From positions 1 through 50,158 of the forward strand of contig CBDBJK010000015.1 in the NCBI GenBank assembly GCA_965206395.1: a DNA stretch of 50,158 nucleotides, in the 5' to 3' direction. The notes beneath the pieces are model-generated. The model ran no database searches. It saw nothing but the letters and a program-made list of their open reading frames with translations, and had not been told where the DNA came from. Made by a program: the position numbers and the translations under genes. How positions within the stretch are numbered: the stretch's first letter is position 1; each line of letters begins with the position of its first letter. Positions 8,980-17,621 of this stretch are shown here, one piece after another. The DNA comes from CBDBJK01 sp965206395 (GTDB lineage: Bacteria; Chloroflexota; Dehalococcoidia; Lucifugimonadales; CATOSD01).

Positions 8980-9659
8980 TAGTCATTCGAAAGCCCCTCT
9001 CTTATGCATGCAGTATCTGACGGGCCAAGCACATACCCAACCCCGTTGCGAGTGCGTAAGTTGACCGGCATCACATTAGCCAGCTTTTTCCTGAGTCTAT
9101 GGATAAAAAACCGAAGCCGCTCCTTTTTAACTGGCCTACCCCATACCTTCATCATCAGCTCTTCGTGCCTTACGACCCGACCATATTGACATGAAAACAA
9201 CCAGGCTTCAGTATCGGTCAGAAACGGTCTTATATTGGAAGGCACAAAATTCGCTATCGACGCACGGTTTAACTTTGAATGGCGTCCGTTGAACGAAGTT
9301 TCAGCCCTTCGGAGCAGGGCGTGGACACGACTCACAAATTCATGGAAGTCAAATGGCTTCTTGAGATACATGTCTGCGCCGTTGAGAAGCGCCGCGACAA
9401 CCCCTCTATACCCATCAGTGCCTATGACCATAATGGGTACGCTGGTAAGGCGGCGGAGCAGTGTAAGCAACTCCGTACCTTCATGTATGCGCAATTCATT
9501 TGAAATGAGAATAATGGAGGGACTGAATTCAGCAACGTGAGCCAATCCTCGGGTGCCATCCGTCTCTCCTACAACCTCAAAAGCCTCTTCCTGCAAGGTC
9601 TCTGTCATAGAGCGTCGCAGATCCGCATCAATCTCTAATATGAGTACATGTGAATGCAT
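8979..9659 (-). CDS. OmpR-type response regulator with degenerate receiver
   Basis: 226 residues: a CheY-like receiver (about 1-120) and an OmpR-type winged helix (about 145-215; LTDTEAWLF, GRVVRHEELMMKVWG, HRLRKKL, TRNGVGYVLG). The receiver is odd. The strand that normally carries the phosphoacceptor reads SIILISNELRIHEG, with Ser where Asp is expected. The first acidic cluster reads LEIDADLR, so only part of the acidic pocket is kept. The conserved Lys in YLKKPFDFHE is present. Such pseudo-receivers usually work without phosphorylation, through dimerisation or ligand binding. The stop TAG overlaps the CTAG target of IS630 copy B. Before insertion, the start ATG of the nusG-like gene overlapped the last codons of this gene, so the two regulators were coupled. 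Confidence 0.88.
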   Translation of the reverse strand: MHSHVLILEIDADLRRSMTETLQEEAFEVVGETDGTRGLAHVAEFSPSIILISNELRIHEGTELLTLLRRLTSVPIMVIGTDGYRGVVAALLNGADMYLKKPFDFHEFVSRVHALLRRAETSFNGRHSKLNRASIANFVPSNIRPFLTDTEAWLFSCQYGRVVRHEELMMKVWGRPVKKERLRFFIHRLRKKLANVMPVNLRTRNGVGYVLGPSDTACIREGLSND

Positions 9660-9982
9660 ATCAATTCCAATGGTAGGCCTCTATCATGAACAGAATGGGG
9701 AACAGGCGGTTCCAAAAAAGGGTAATCGAAGTGACAAAGAGTGACAAAAAGGTGGAAGGGTTACGGCTGTCGCCTGGCAAACCTCATTCCTTCTCAATGG
9801 CTGGGCGCTAAAGGACTTCGAAGTTAGGTTGCGCGATAAGACCAGCTTCGTGTCGAGCTTGGCTTGATCGGTCTTCCAAAAACCTGGTCTTTGAAGTGGT
9901 GAAGGGAAACTGGAAACTGCGGTGTACTCGATTTCCTGGGCACGAGGCCAAGTAAAGTATTATATCCAGGAAATACGTTTGG
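9660..9982. other. 323-bp gene-free interval upstream of the regulator
   Basis: No convincing coding frame on either strand. It should contain the promoter of the leftward polysaccharide regulators. The only structure seen is the pair of GTGACAAA repeats listed separately. Confidence 0.45.
9731..9750 (-). promoter_or_regulatory. Candidate operator: two GTGACAAA repeats spaced 10 bp
   Basis: GTGACAAAGA and GTGACAAAAA are adjacent direct repeats with a 10-bp period, 72-91 bp upstream of the response-regulator start. OmpR-family proteins typically bind direct repeats one helical turn apart, so autoregulation is possible. Only one pair was found; this is a weak inference. Confidence 0.3.
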
Positions 9983-10255
9983 TTAGTAGTAGAAGCGAAG
10001 CCACAGATAGCCTGCGGAGATGGCCAGAGTGGCAATAGATACCACTGCACCGTACTTCAGAAACTGCATGAAACCAATGGAATGTCCTGCGGCTCTTGCC
10101 ATGCCCAGAACCACGACGTTAGCAGATGCGCCTACAGTCGTGAAGTTGCCTCCAAGGTCGGCACCAAGCGTCAAGGCCCACCACAACGGACTTATCTTTT
10201 CGTCACTACTTTGCTCTGCTAGCTGCTTGACCACAGGGGCAATCGTGGCAGTATC
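9983..10255 (-). pseudogene. C-terminal fragment of ArsB/NhaD-like ion transporter
   Basis: The fragment starts abruptly at about DTATIAPVVKQL and continues LWWALTLGADLGGNFTTVGAS and ANVVVLGMARAAGH. It ends in a membrane segment, GAVVSIATLAISAGYLWLRFYY. The GADLGGNFTTVGASAN stretch is the conserved second half-repeat of the ArsB/citrate/NhaD (ion transporter) superfamily. A full protein has about 400-450 residues in 10-12 membrane helices; about 91 are left. Upstream the match ends close to a small GC-rich hairpin and an in-frame TAG, so at least 300 codons have been lost. Confidence 0.75.
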
Positions 10256-10261
10256 AAGAAC

Positions 10262-10279
10262 GGGGCCTTTGCAGGCCCC
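10262..10279 (-). terminator. Small GC-rich hairpin, possible terminator
   Basis: GGGGCCT and AGGCCCC form a 7-bp stem with a 4-base loop, followed on the minus strand by GTTCTT. It lies about 73 bp downstream of the Asp-box gene, at the breakpoint of the transporter fragment. The T-tract is poor, so terminator function is uncertain. Confidence 0.3.
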
Positions 10280-10351
10280 TAATTGCTAGCTTTCGATTAT
10301 GCCCTACTCTGAGTTTGCTTAACAAGAGGGTATCGGAAATGCAAGTCGGTG

Positions 10352-11485
10352 TCAGCTTACGATAGCACACTCCACCGAGTTTATTGGAGGCAAGTTGTCG
10401 ATAAGCAGTTCCCAGTTGTCACCATCGTCGCGGCTGTAGAAGACCTGACCCGTGGTCGTTCCGATGTAGATTCCGCACGGGTCGAAGCTGTCAGTCGCCA
10501 TGCCCTCCCGCATGGCGTGAAGATAGGCATTTTTCTGGGGCAGGCCGTTGGTCAGCGGCTCCCAGTCTCCGCCTGCATTGCGGCTTCTGTACACTCGGAA
10601 TTTCGCGTCGGTCACGTACCGCAATTCTCCGCCAACCTCGCCTTCGGCCATAACCTTGTCTTCTGGCATCACGTAGAGGGTCTCCGGGTCTTGTGAGTGT
10701 AAACCCAACACGAACCCGAAGCGAGAGGGCAGCCCTTCCGTAATATCCTCCCAAGTCTCACCGGCAGAGTCGCTGCGGAACACCCCACAGTGATTCTGCT
10801 GGAAAAGCACGTTAGGCCTCTAAGGGTGGGAAAGCAACTTGTGAGTGCACTGTCCGATATCTGGGAAGCGTTCTGGGAAAAAATCGGCGCGCACGCCCTT
10901 GTTCATCGGCTGCCAGCTTTCACCGCCATCGACGGTCCCGAACACGCCAACAGCAGATATGCCGACCCACATCCTGTCCCTGCTCAAAGGGTCGAGAACT
11001 ATGCTATGCAGGCAAAGCCCGCCAAAGCCGGGCTGCCACATGTCCCCGGTGGGATGATTCGATAGGCCGACGACCTCGTTCCAGGTAACGCCGCTATCCT
11101 CGCTTTTGAACAGCGAGGCGGGATCGACGCCTGCGTATAGAACGCCGGGCGAGTCTTCTCCGGCAGACTTGATGTGCCAAATGTTCTTAACAGTGCGTTC
11201 GCCCTGCTCGTCGAAGCGCGGCTGTTCGTTGGAGCGGGACCAGGTATCTCCCAGGTCGCTGCTTACATGCACCTCCGGTCCCCATACATCGTAATTGATT
11301 GCAGCTAACACCTTGCCGCCATCGCGCGGGTCATACATCATATGAAAAACGTTTCCGCCTGCGCAGTGCATTCCGGAAACCGACCAACTCTTGCGCGAGG
11401 CGTCGCTGGAAAGAATGACCCCTCCCTTCCTTGTTCCTACCAGCAGCGCTACGTCACCCTTTTTCGTATTTAGACTGTGAACCAT
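10352..11485 (-). pseudogene. Asp-box (BNR/sialidase-type) beta-propeller protein with in-frame amber codon
   Basis: From the ATG at 11485 one frame of 377 sense-equivalent codons runs to 10352, broken only by a TAG at 10820-10822. Asp-box repeats (S-x-D-x-G-x-x-W) are visible: SSDLGDTW, SEDSGVTW, TVDGGESW, SDSAGETW, SRNAGGDW and SRDDGDNW. These mark blade turns of a six- or seven-bladed propeller like sialidases and sortilin-type glycosidase-like proteins. Around the stop the text is LLSHP-stop-RPNVLFQQNHCGVFRSD. A GAG-to-TAG change is the simplest explanation. No signal peptide is seen, so a cytosolic product is likely. A second, intact Asp-box protein is at 38460-39446. The function of these proteins in this lineage is unknown. 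Confidence 0.85.
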
Positions 11486-11698
11486 GTCGCACCTGACTCC
11501 TTGGCAAAGTACAATATTACGACCAGTTTATGATAGAACAAATGTACGTGTCAAGGGATTCACAGTCCTGTTGAGGAGGAATATTTTGCGAGTGTTGACA
11601 TCCTCACGACGAAGAACGAAATGCCTGTTGCAGTCGTATGCTGCGATCTGTCTTTTATGCCACTTCTGGCAGAGAGATGGCCCTGCGAGGTGTGTCGC

Positions 11699-12037
11699 TT
11701 ACCAGTCCAGCAGGTGTGCCTTCTGCTTCCTCCAGCCCTCATCAGATGGAAACACGGTGTTCATTAGAACGCGCTGCAAGTCGCCGTCGAACCAGTCCTG
11801 CACCGTCTCGCGCCACTTCTTGTAGTGCGGCGCGTTCCTGTGGGCTTCTAGGGCCGCCTGGTCAGCGTAAACCTCATACAAATGAAAGCGATTGGGGTCT
11901 TCGTCACTCTGCAAAATATCAAACCTGAAGCATCCCGGCTCGTCTCTGACCGAACCCTGTGCGTCGCCGAAGCTCGCTTCCGTAAACTGGTCCTTGAAGC
12001 CCTCTTTGATCTGGATGGTCACGAAAATCGAAATCAT
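11699..12037 (-). CDS. Antibiotic-biosynthesis-monooxygenase (ABM) domain protein
   Basis: 112 residues from the ATG at 12037, chosen because AAGGGGAA lies just upstream of it; an in-frame ATG five codons earlier is less likely. The text MISIFVTIQIKEGFKDQF, the GCFRFDILQS strand and FHLYEVYADQAALEAHRNAP show a dimeric ferredoxin-like ABM domain. Known members include LsrG, YgiN and heme-degrading enzymes, which act on quinone-like or small cyclic substrates without a metal. The C-terminal ~20 residues (PSDEGWRKQKAHLLDW) go beyond the minimal domain. It sits alone, upstream of the broken Asp-box gene. Confidence 0.85.
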   Translation of the reverse strand: MISIFVTIQIKEGFKDQFTEASFGDAQGSVRDEPGCFRFDILQSDEDPNRFHLYEVYADQAALEAHRNAPHYKKWRETVQDWFDGDLQRVLMNTVFPSDEGWRKQKAHLLDW

Positions 12038-12362
12038 GGCTTCCCCTTTCAATGTCCATTTTTTCTGGCGAACGCATTATACCAGGCCCATTCGATATAT
12101 GTCACACACTTCAGCCTGATGTCGCGGCGATGCTTGAGGCCGAGTCCCAGGAGGTCTAATCTGCCACATAAAATAACGTGAATAGCGGACAAGGAGCGGG
12201 GTATTTTTCAGCGCACAGATCATCTTAATAAGGCGCTGTTGAATGCGTTTCCTATCCCATCTGTTCGCAGGGGTGACAAATCTATGTCTGCCAATTCGGT
12301 CATGTACGACCTGGGAATCTGTCCTTTATTCTGCAATTAATCGAACTCATGGGAAGCTGCGA
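12038..12362. other. 325-bp gene-free interval
   Basis: No convincing coding frame, hairpin or repeat. The adjacent genes both read leftward, so it should hold the promoter of the ABM gene. Confidence 0.4.
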
Positions 12363-13664
12363 TCATGGCACAGTCTCATCGTAGTCCATACCTATGTGAC
12401 CCTCTCGTTCTAATTCCGTATACTCTTCGTCTGAGATTTTCATGAGGGTTTTGTATACACACTCATTGTCCTCGCCCAATCGGACTGGGCCTCGCCTGAT
12501 CTTGATGGGAATCTTGGACATCTTATAGGGCGCGCCAGGGTACAAATGAGTGCCTGTGTCCTCCTGGTAAGCCTCTTCAAAGATGCCTCGCTCTATGAGA
12601 TGAGGGTCGTCGTAGGCATCCCGCTGGTCCATTACAGCGCCCGCCGCAACGCCAGCATCCTGCAAGACGTGCATGGCCTCGTAATGGTCGTGCTGGGTCG
12701 TCCACCTGGCGATATGTCGGTCAATTTCGTCTTGATGTTGGTATCGCCTGTTATGGTCTGCGAATCTCGCGTCCTTTGACCAATCTGGGTCTCCCAACGC
12801 TCTGCTGAACGCATTCCAGTCGCTATCGTCATAGATGGTGATTACAATCCAACGGTCATCTCCTTTGCAGGGATAACAGCCCTGGATGGCGTAGGGGTGG
12901 CGATTGCCGAGAGTTGTGCCATTTCGTTTGTTCATGGAGTAGTCCATGAATTTCTGTCCCAGAAAGGGCATAACGTTCTCGGCCTGGGCCAGTTCGATGA
13001 GTTGGCCGTTGCCTGTGCGATTTCGGTAATGTAGGGCGGCCAGCACAGCGAAAGCGCCCTGGGTACCACTTGCGGCATCGCCCACCAACACCGGGGTCAC
13101 AGTTGACGCGTCCATATCCGCATAGCCCCTGAGCAGATGGTGGCCGATGACACTCTCCATATGCAGCCCAAAACCTCTGAAGTTCTTGTATGGGCCGGTG
13201 CTGCCATAAGCGGGCATACGAAGCATGATAATGCTTGGGTTCTGTTCTTTGAGCATGTCGTAAGAGATTCCTAGCCTGTCCATTGTCGACGTGGGATTGT
13301 TCTCTACGAAGACATCGCTGATTTTCACCAGCCGCTTGAAGACTTCCATGCCCCTGGGCTGAAGCAAGTCGACGGTCATACCGAGTTTGTTACGTGCGTG
13401 CGCGTTGAACAGCGGAGTCCGGTTCCATGGACGAGCTCCTGGTACGCGACCAGGCATCCCCCCAGCGTAAGGCGCCATGTCCTTGATAATTGCCTCGGTG
13501 GGGTGAGCCATACGCCCTCTGGTTGGAGGTGGAGGAAAGGTCTTAATAGACTCGATTCGTATGACCTCTGCTCCCATGTCGGCCAGAAAAGAGGTGCAGT
13601 AAGGGCCTACCCACACTGCGGTGAGGTCGATGACTCTGATACCTTCTAGCGGAAGATATGACAT
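12363..13664 (-). CDS. CaiB/BaiF family (class III) CoA-transferase
   Basis: 433 residues from the ATG at 13664 (MSYLPLEGIRVIDLT); a GTG five codons earlier is also in frame. Seen: the family start followed by GPYCTSFLADMGAEVIRIE, the NKLGMTVDLLQPRG segment, FVENNPTSTMDRLG, and the catalytic Asp in VLVGDAASGTQGAF (about D196). The second domain has IQGCYPCKGDDRWIVI and the C-terminal DDPHLIERG. Known: these enzymes transfer CoA between a CoA-thioester and a carboxylate through an Asp-acyl anhydride and are common in carnitine, bile-acid, oxalate and aromatic-acid catabolism. The substrate cannot be read. An IS5 copy begins 22 bp upstream and has probably displaced the native promoter. Confidence 0.92.
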   Translation of the reverse strand: MSYLPLEGIRVIDLTAVWVGPYCTSFLADMGAEVIRIESIKTFPPPPTRGRMAHPTEAIIKDMAPYAGGMPGRVPGARPWNRTPLFNAHARNKLGMTVDLLQPRGMEVFKRLVKISDVFVENNPTSTMDRLGISYDMLKEQNPSIIMLRMPAYGSTGPYKNFRGFGLHMESVIGHHLLRGYADMDASTVTPVLVGDAASGTQGAFAVLAALHYRNRTGNGQLIELAQAENVMPFLGQKFMDYSMNKRNGTTLGNRHPYAIQGCYPCKGDDRWIVITIYDDSDWNAFSRALGDPDWSKDARFADHNRRYQHQDEIDRHIARWTTQHDHYEAMHVLQDAGVAAGAVMDQRDAYDDPHLIERGIFEEAYQEDTGTHLYPGAPYKMSKIPIKIRRGPVRLGEDNECVYKTLMKISDEEYTELEREGHIGMDYDETVP

Positions 13665-13685
13665 TTCAAATTCGCCCACTCACTA

Positions 13686-14504
13686 GGTTGTGTTGACATT
13701 TCATCTGAGCCATATGAGAGCACCGACGAAGTTCAAGAATCCCAGGAAACGCGATGACAGCTTGTCAAAGCGAGAGAAGATATGCCGGTAGTGCTTGATC
13801 TTGTTGATGAAACACTCCACAAGGTGGCGCTCTCGGTAAAGGTACTCATCATACTCTCGTGGCGTCTTTCGATTTGACCGAGGTGGAATCACAGGTAACG
13901 CGCCCCTGCCCAGGATGCATTGGAGAAAATCCATCGAATCGTATCCCTTATCAGCAATCACATGCTCGGTTTCGAAATCAGCTATCAATGCCTGTGCCTG
14001 GGTGATGTCGTGACGTTGACCTGCTGTGAGCTCAAAGCGCAACGGGTTGCCCAATCCATCCACGCTCACGTGGATCTTGGTACTGAACCCGCCTCGGCTC
14101 CGGCCAAGAGCTTGGGCCGATTGGCCACCGTTTTTTTGGAGGCTCCAGCAGCACAGGGATGAGCGCGAACCACAGTGCTATCACAGTGCTATCAATGATG
14201 ACATGCTCCATATCGGGGTCTTGCACAAAATGCTGATGCATTCGTTCCCATACACCCTTTTCACACCAGCGTGCGAAGCGCTTATATACGCTGTTCCAGT
14301 GACCGTAGTGCTCAGGCAGCAGTCTCCAAGGAGCACCACTTCGTGCCATCCACAGGATGGCCTCGACGTAGCGCCTGCAATCGTCCTCCTCTCCAACGTA
14401 GAGGTCTGGGCATGAGCGCAGAAATTCAAGGATTTTCGACCATTGTTCATTGCGTAATTCAGTCGTTGACATGTATCCATTATGCACCAAATGTCAACAC
14501 AACC
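13686..14504 (-). mobile_element. IS5-family (IS427-like) insertion sequence, copy 1
   Basis: An 819-bp element with perfect 16-bp terminal repeats, GGTTGTGTTGACATTT at one end and its complement at the other, flanked by TA at 13684-13685 and 14505-14506. The target was CTAG. A second copy is at 16571-17400. The two differ by 11 bp because of a tandem repeat inside the transposase gene. Confidence 0.93.
13701..14472 (-). pseudogene. IS5-family transposase, copy 1, frame broken by an 11-bp tandem duplication
   Basis: The N-terminal frame (from about 14472, MSTTELRNEQWSK) carries the IS5/IS427 DNA-binding part and reaches the first catalytic Asp in IIDSTV. There GATAGCACTGT is repeated twice, and the frame goes to a nonsense sequence instead of the family's DSTVVRAHPCAAGA. 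The second frame (MSVDGLGNPLRF, VIADKGYDSMD, RERHLVECFINKIKHYR) carries the second Asp and the Glu. In an ancestor with one repeat unit, a run of seven A bases downstream could join the two parts by -1 frameshifting. With two units the frames do not line up, so this copy is probably dead. Confidence 0.82.
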
Positions 14505-14506
14505 TA

Positions 14507-14698
14507 GTCACCACAGCAGTATCAATATCGCGTTTTGCACTTCGTTATGTAGTCTGTGGGGACTCTCACATCTCATTTGCGATTTCTGGCCAATCGGAAA
14601 GTGGAGGTGCTGTTCTGGCTGCGAAGGACGTAGCACAGCTACGACTCAAGGACACGGTTCAGAGCCAGCGAACCGCCGATCAGACCTTTGCCCGCTGA
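14507..14698 (+). pseudogene. Possible degraded C-terminus of an aldo/keto reductase
   Basis: Just outside IS5 copy 1 an open frame reads ISRFALRYVVCGDSHISFAI and continues SGQSESGGAVLAAKD to a stop at 14698. The pattern (ALRYV, x-x-x-I-S-x-A-I-x-G) resembles the end of aldo/keto reductases. The match is short and partial, and there is no upstream gene: the CoA-transferase start lies immediately beyond the IS on the other strand. It may be a fragment carried here by rearrangement, or chance. Confidence 0.3.
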
Positions 14699-15060
14699 AT
14701 TAGTATGGGCTCAAGTTAGGCATTCCAAAGAGCCACCAGTCACGCCGACAATGCGTGTCCCACCTTTGCATCTTTGACGACTTCACTTGATTATTTACAT
14801 AAATAATGCCGATAATAACGACACGATGTCGCGCGATTTGGCTGCCACGGAATACCCAGTGGCCATCGAGGGCCGAGTAATCGAGCTGGAGGAAACTCCA
14901 CAGACTCTACGCAGCCACGGGTGTTTTCGCAAGTTCTCGTCGAAGGCAAGGCCAGCAAATTGCGGCAATGTCTTCATGTGCAAGATGCTGTTCGGCATTG
15001 GTCCCTTGCGGCTGGTTGTCGCAATCTGATCGCGACTGTCATTCGTTTGATAGCGGGAAG
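14699..15060. other. 362-bp interval without a supported gene
   Basis: Small open frames exist on both strands, but none shows a recognisable domain or a ribosome site. An AT-rich stretch (14780-14820) could hold the promoter of the methyltransferase gene. Confidence 0.4.
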
Positions 15061-15894
15061 ATGAGTATACCTTCTGATTTTCACACAAAGAATGCCCATG
15101 CACAGGAATTGTTCGACGGCATAGCTGGAAGCTATGAATGGCCGGCTGAAGTCTTTTCGTTCTTCCAGTACGGGCGATGGCGTCGCTTCCTGGTGTCTCA
15201 ACTGAGAGTCTCCCAGCAAGCCTCGGTTCTGGACGTCTGCACAGGCACAGGACTGGTTGCATCGGACATCGCGGGCAGATTTGGGTGCCGCGTGGTCGGC
15301 ATAGACCTGAGCGACGGCATGATCAAGCAGGCCCGGCGTAATCTCAAGTCGGCACGGATCACACCGGCAGTTCGCCTGGTCAAGGGATGCGCGGAGAATC
15401 TACCTTTCGCTGACAATTCATTCGACGTGATCGTGTTCACGTATCTGCTCCGATACGTGGAAGACCCGGAGGCGACTCTAGGCGAGCTAAGCAGGGTGCT
15501 TAGGCCGGGAGGGCAGATGGTGTCGCTGGAGTTTTTCGTTCCGCAGGGGCCTATAGTTTATGGGCTCTGGCTGCTGCATACGCGCCTGATGATGCCGATG
15601 ATGTCCCGGCTGCTTCCAGGGGGATGGCGAGAAGTAGGCTCTTTCCTGGGACCCAGTATCTCCAAGTTCTATCGCAAGCATACCCTCCAGGATTTGAGTG
15701 AGATGTGGGCGCGAGCTGGCATCAGACAATTGCAGACCAAGCTACTCTCCCTCGGGGGTGCCGTCGCGATGTGGGGCAGAAAGGAGGTACAGGATGAAGA
15801 TCGATCTGAGGCCCGCGTTCTATGCCCTTCCGCCGGGTGCTTGGCGGGACTACGTGACGTTGCTCCACCTTCCGTACACGCTCTGGCATCTTAG
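15061..15894 (+). CDS. UbiE/MenG-like class I SAM methyltransferase
   Basis: 277 residues from the ATG at 15061, preceded by GCGGGAAG. Seen: the opening HAQELFDGIAGSYEWPAEVFSF, motif I VLDVCTGTGLVASDIA, the acidic strand-2 end VVGIDLSDGMI, ENLPFADNSFDVIVFTYLLR and LGELSRVLRPGGQMVSLEFF. These match ubiquinone/menaquinone C-methyltransferases and their relatives. Normal members end soon after the AMWGRK position. This frame continues some 34 residues and overlaps the next gene by 101 bp, so the natural C-terminus may have been lost to a small change near 15790. The next gene encodes a UbiA-like membrane protein, so the pair may act on an isoprenoid quinone or another prenylated lipid. That pathway is inference. 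Confidence 0.85.
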   Translation: MSIPSDFHTKNAHAQELFDGIAGSYEWPAEVFSFFQYGRWRRFLVSQLRVSQQASVLDVCTGTGLVASDIAGRFGCRVVGIDLSDGMIKQARRNLKSARITPAVRLVKGCAENLPFADNSFDVIVFTYLLRYVEDPEATLGELSRVLRPGGQMVSLEFFVPQGPIVYGLWLLHTRLMMPMMSRLLPGGWREVGSFLGPSISKFYRKHTLQDLSEMWARAGIRQLQTKLLSLGGAVAMWGRKEVQDEDRSEARVLCPSAGCLAGLRDVAPPSVHALAS

Positions 15895-16522
15895 CTATGT
15901 CGTGCTTGGAGCGGCAGCCGCGCCAGTCCTGCATCTGGACCGTGTGGCATGGTCGTCGCTGGCGTTCTTCCTTGGCGTAGGCTTGGCAGCTCATGCCCTG
16001 GACGAATACCATGGCAGGCCGATGCACTCCAACATCTCCAATGGCAGGCTCCTCAGCATCGCCGCCATCTCATTGGTCGGTGCGTTGCTCATCGGTGTAT
16101 ACGCGTCGCTGATCATCGGCCTGTGGATGGTCCCATTCGTATTGTTTGGCGGACTTATGGTGCCAGCCTACAACTTGGAGTGGACTGGCGGCAGACTACA
16201 CTCGGACATTTGGTTCGGCCTCGCGTGGGGCGCCTTTCCGGCGCTCGCTGGCTATTGGGCGAATGCGGAACGACTCGACGTACAGGCATTTCTGATCTCC
16301 GGGGCCTGCTTCGCGCTGAGTCTGGCACAGCGGGCGCTGAGCAGAAGGGTCAAGAGTGTGCGGCGAGACGTGCATACAGTGTCAGGTCGTATAGAGTTCG
16401 AGGACGGGCGAACTGAGGATATCTCTGCCTCATATCTCCTTGCTGCGCCGGAGGCTGCACTCAAGCTGACCGGCACAGCCGTGGCTCTATTTGCTTTGGG
16501 AATGCTTATAGCCCGACTTTAG
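15794..16522 (+). CDS. UbiA-like prenyltransferase family membrane protein
   Basis: 242 residues from the ATG at 15794, which has an ideal AAGGAGG site seven bases upstream; longer in-frame starts overlap the methyltransferase more. There are about six hydrophobic segments, including LSYVVLGAAAAPVLHL, LAFFLGVGLAAHALDEYHGR, AAISLVGALLIGVYASLIIG and VPFVLFGGLMVPAYNLEW. ALDEYHGRP lies where UbiA enzymes carry the first Asp-rich motif, but only one Asp is present. The second motif is not obvious (RLHSDIWFGLAWG is the nearest). A region near 175-210 is hydrophilic (RALSRRVKSVRRDV). Known UbiA proteins condense prenyl diphosphates with aromatic acceptors. The weak motifs suggest a divergent branch, so the activity is uncertain. 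Confidence 0.55.
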   Translation: MKIDLRPAFYALPPGAWRDYVTLLHLPYTLWHLSYVVLGAAAAPVLHLDRVAWSSLAFFLGVGLAAHALDEYHGRPMHSNISNGRLLSIAAISLVGALLIGVYASLIIGLWMVPFVLFGGLMVPAYNLEWTGGRLHSDIWFGLAWGAFPALAGYWANAERLDVQAFLISGACFALSLAQRALSRRVKSVRRDVHTVSGRIEFEDGRTEDISASYLLAAPEAALKLTGTAVALFALGMLIARL

Positions 16523-16570
16523 CCCAATCGAGAGATGGGTAACAGCACGCCAAACCCCTTAACGAGTTTA

Positions 16571-17400
16571 GGTTGTGTTGACATTTGGTGCATAATGGAT
16601 ACATGTCAACGACTGAATTACGCAATGAACAATGGTCGAAAATCCTTGAATTTCTGCGCTCATGCCCAGACCTCTACGTTGGAGAGGAGGACGATTGCAG
16701 GCGCTACGTCGAGGCCATCCTGTGGATGGCACGAAGTGGTGCTCCTTGGAGACTGCTGCCTGAGCACTACGGTCACTGGAACAGCGTATATAAGCGCTTC
16801 GCACGCTGGTGTGAAAAGGGTGTATGGGAACGAATGCATCAGCATTTTGTGCAAGACCCCGATATGGAGCATGTCATCATTGATAGCACTGTGATAGCAC
16901 TGTGATAGCACTGTGGTTCGCGCTCATCCCTGTGCTGCTGGAGCCTCCAAAAAAACGGTGGCCAATCGGCCCAAGCTCTTGGCCGGAGCCGAGGCGGGTT
17001 CAGTACCAAGATCCACGTGAGCGTGGATGGATTGGGCAACCCGTTGCGCTTTGAGCTCACAGCAGGTCAACGTCACGACATCACCCAGGCACAGGCATTG
17101 ATTGCTGATTTCGAAACCGAGCATGTGATTGCTGATAAGGGATACGATTCGATGGATTTTCTCCAATGCATCCTGGGCAGGGGCGCGTTACCTGTGATTC
17201 CACCTCGGTCAAATCGAAAGACGCCACGAGAGTATGATGAGTACCTTTACCGAGAGCGCCACCTTGTGGAGTGTTTCATCAACAAGATCAAGCACTACCG
17301 GCATATCTTCTCTCGCTTTGACAAGCTGTCATCGCGTTTCCTGGGATTCTTGAACTTCGTCGGTGCTCTCATATGGCTCAGATGAAATGTCAACACAACC
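16571..17400 (+). mobile_element. IS5-family (IS427-like) insertion sequence, copy 2
   Basis: 830 bp with the same 16-bp terminal repeats as copy 1, flanked by TA at 16569-16570 and 17401-17402 (target TTAG). It is 11 bp longer than copy 1 because GATAGCACTGT is present three times rather than twice. Elsewhere the two copies are almost identical, which indicates recent transposition. Confidence 0.93.
16603..17385 (+). pseudogene. IS5-family transposase, copy 2, frame broken by a triple 11-bp repeat
   Basis: The N-terminal part ends at HVIIDSTVIAL followed by a stop, because three GATAGCACTGT units stand where one is expected. The C-terminal part, from about 17017, contains MSVDGLGNPLRF, the second Asp in VIADKGYDS, and ECFINKIKHYRHIFSRFDK with the catalytic Glu. 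A single protein would require both a +22 base correction and the -1 slip at the seven-A run. This copy is not expected to make active transposase. Confidence 0.82.
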
Positions 17401-17621
17401 TAGACGAACTAACTTATGAAATAATCGAAGTCCAGAGTAAGTTCGTTCATGCTTATCAACAGACGCTGGCGGAGTTCCCCAAATGGTTTCCGGACCATAT
17501 GGGCATCCAACGGGTTTCCGTCGAGGGCGATGATATCTCTAAAGTCTTGCGTCCAGTTGACGTTCGCCACAACTATGTTTCGGGGATAGTTGCAGAGTAT
17601 AAGCTGAAGAAAATCACTCTA

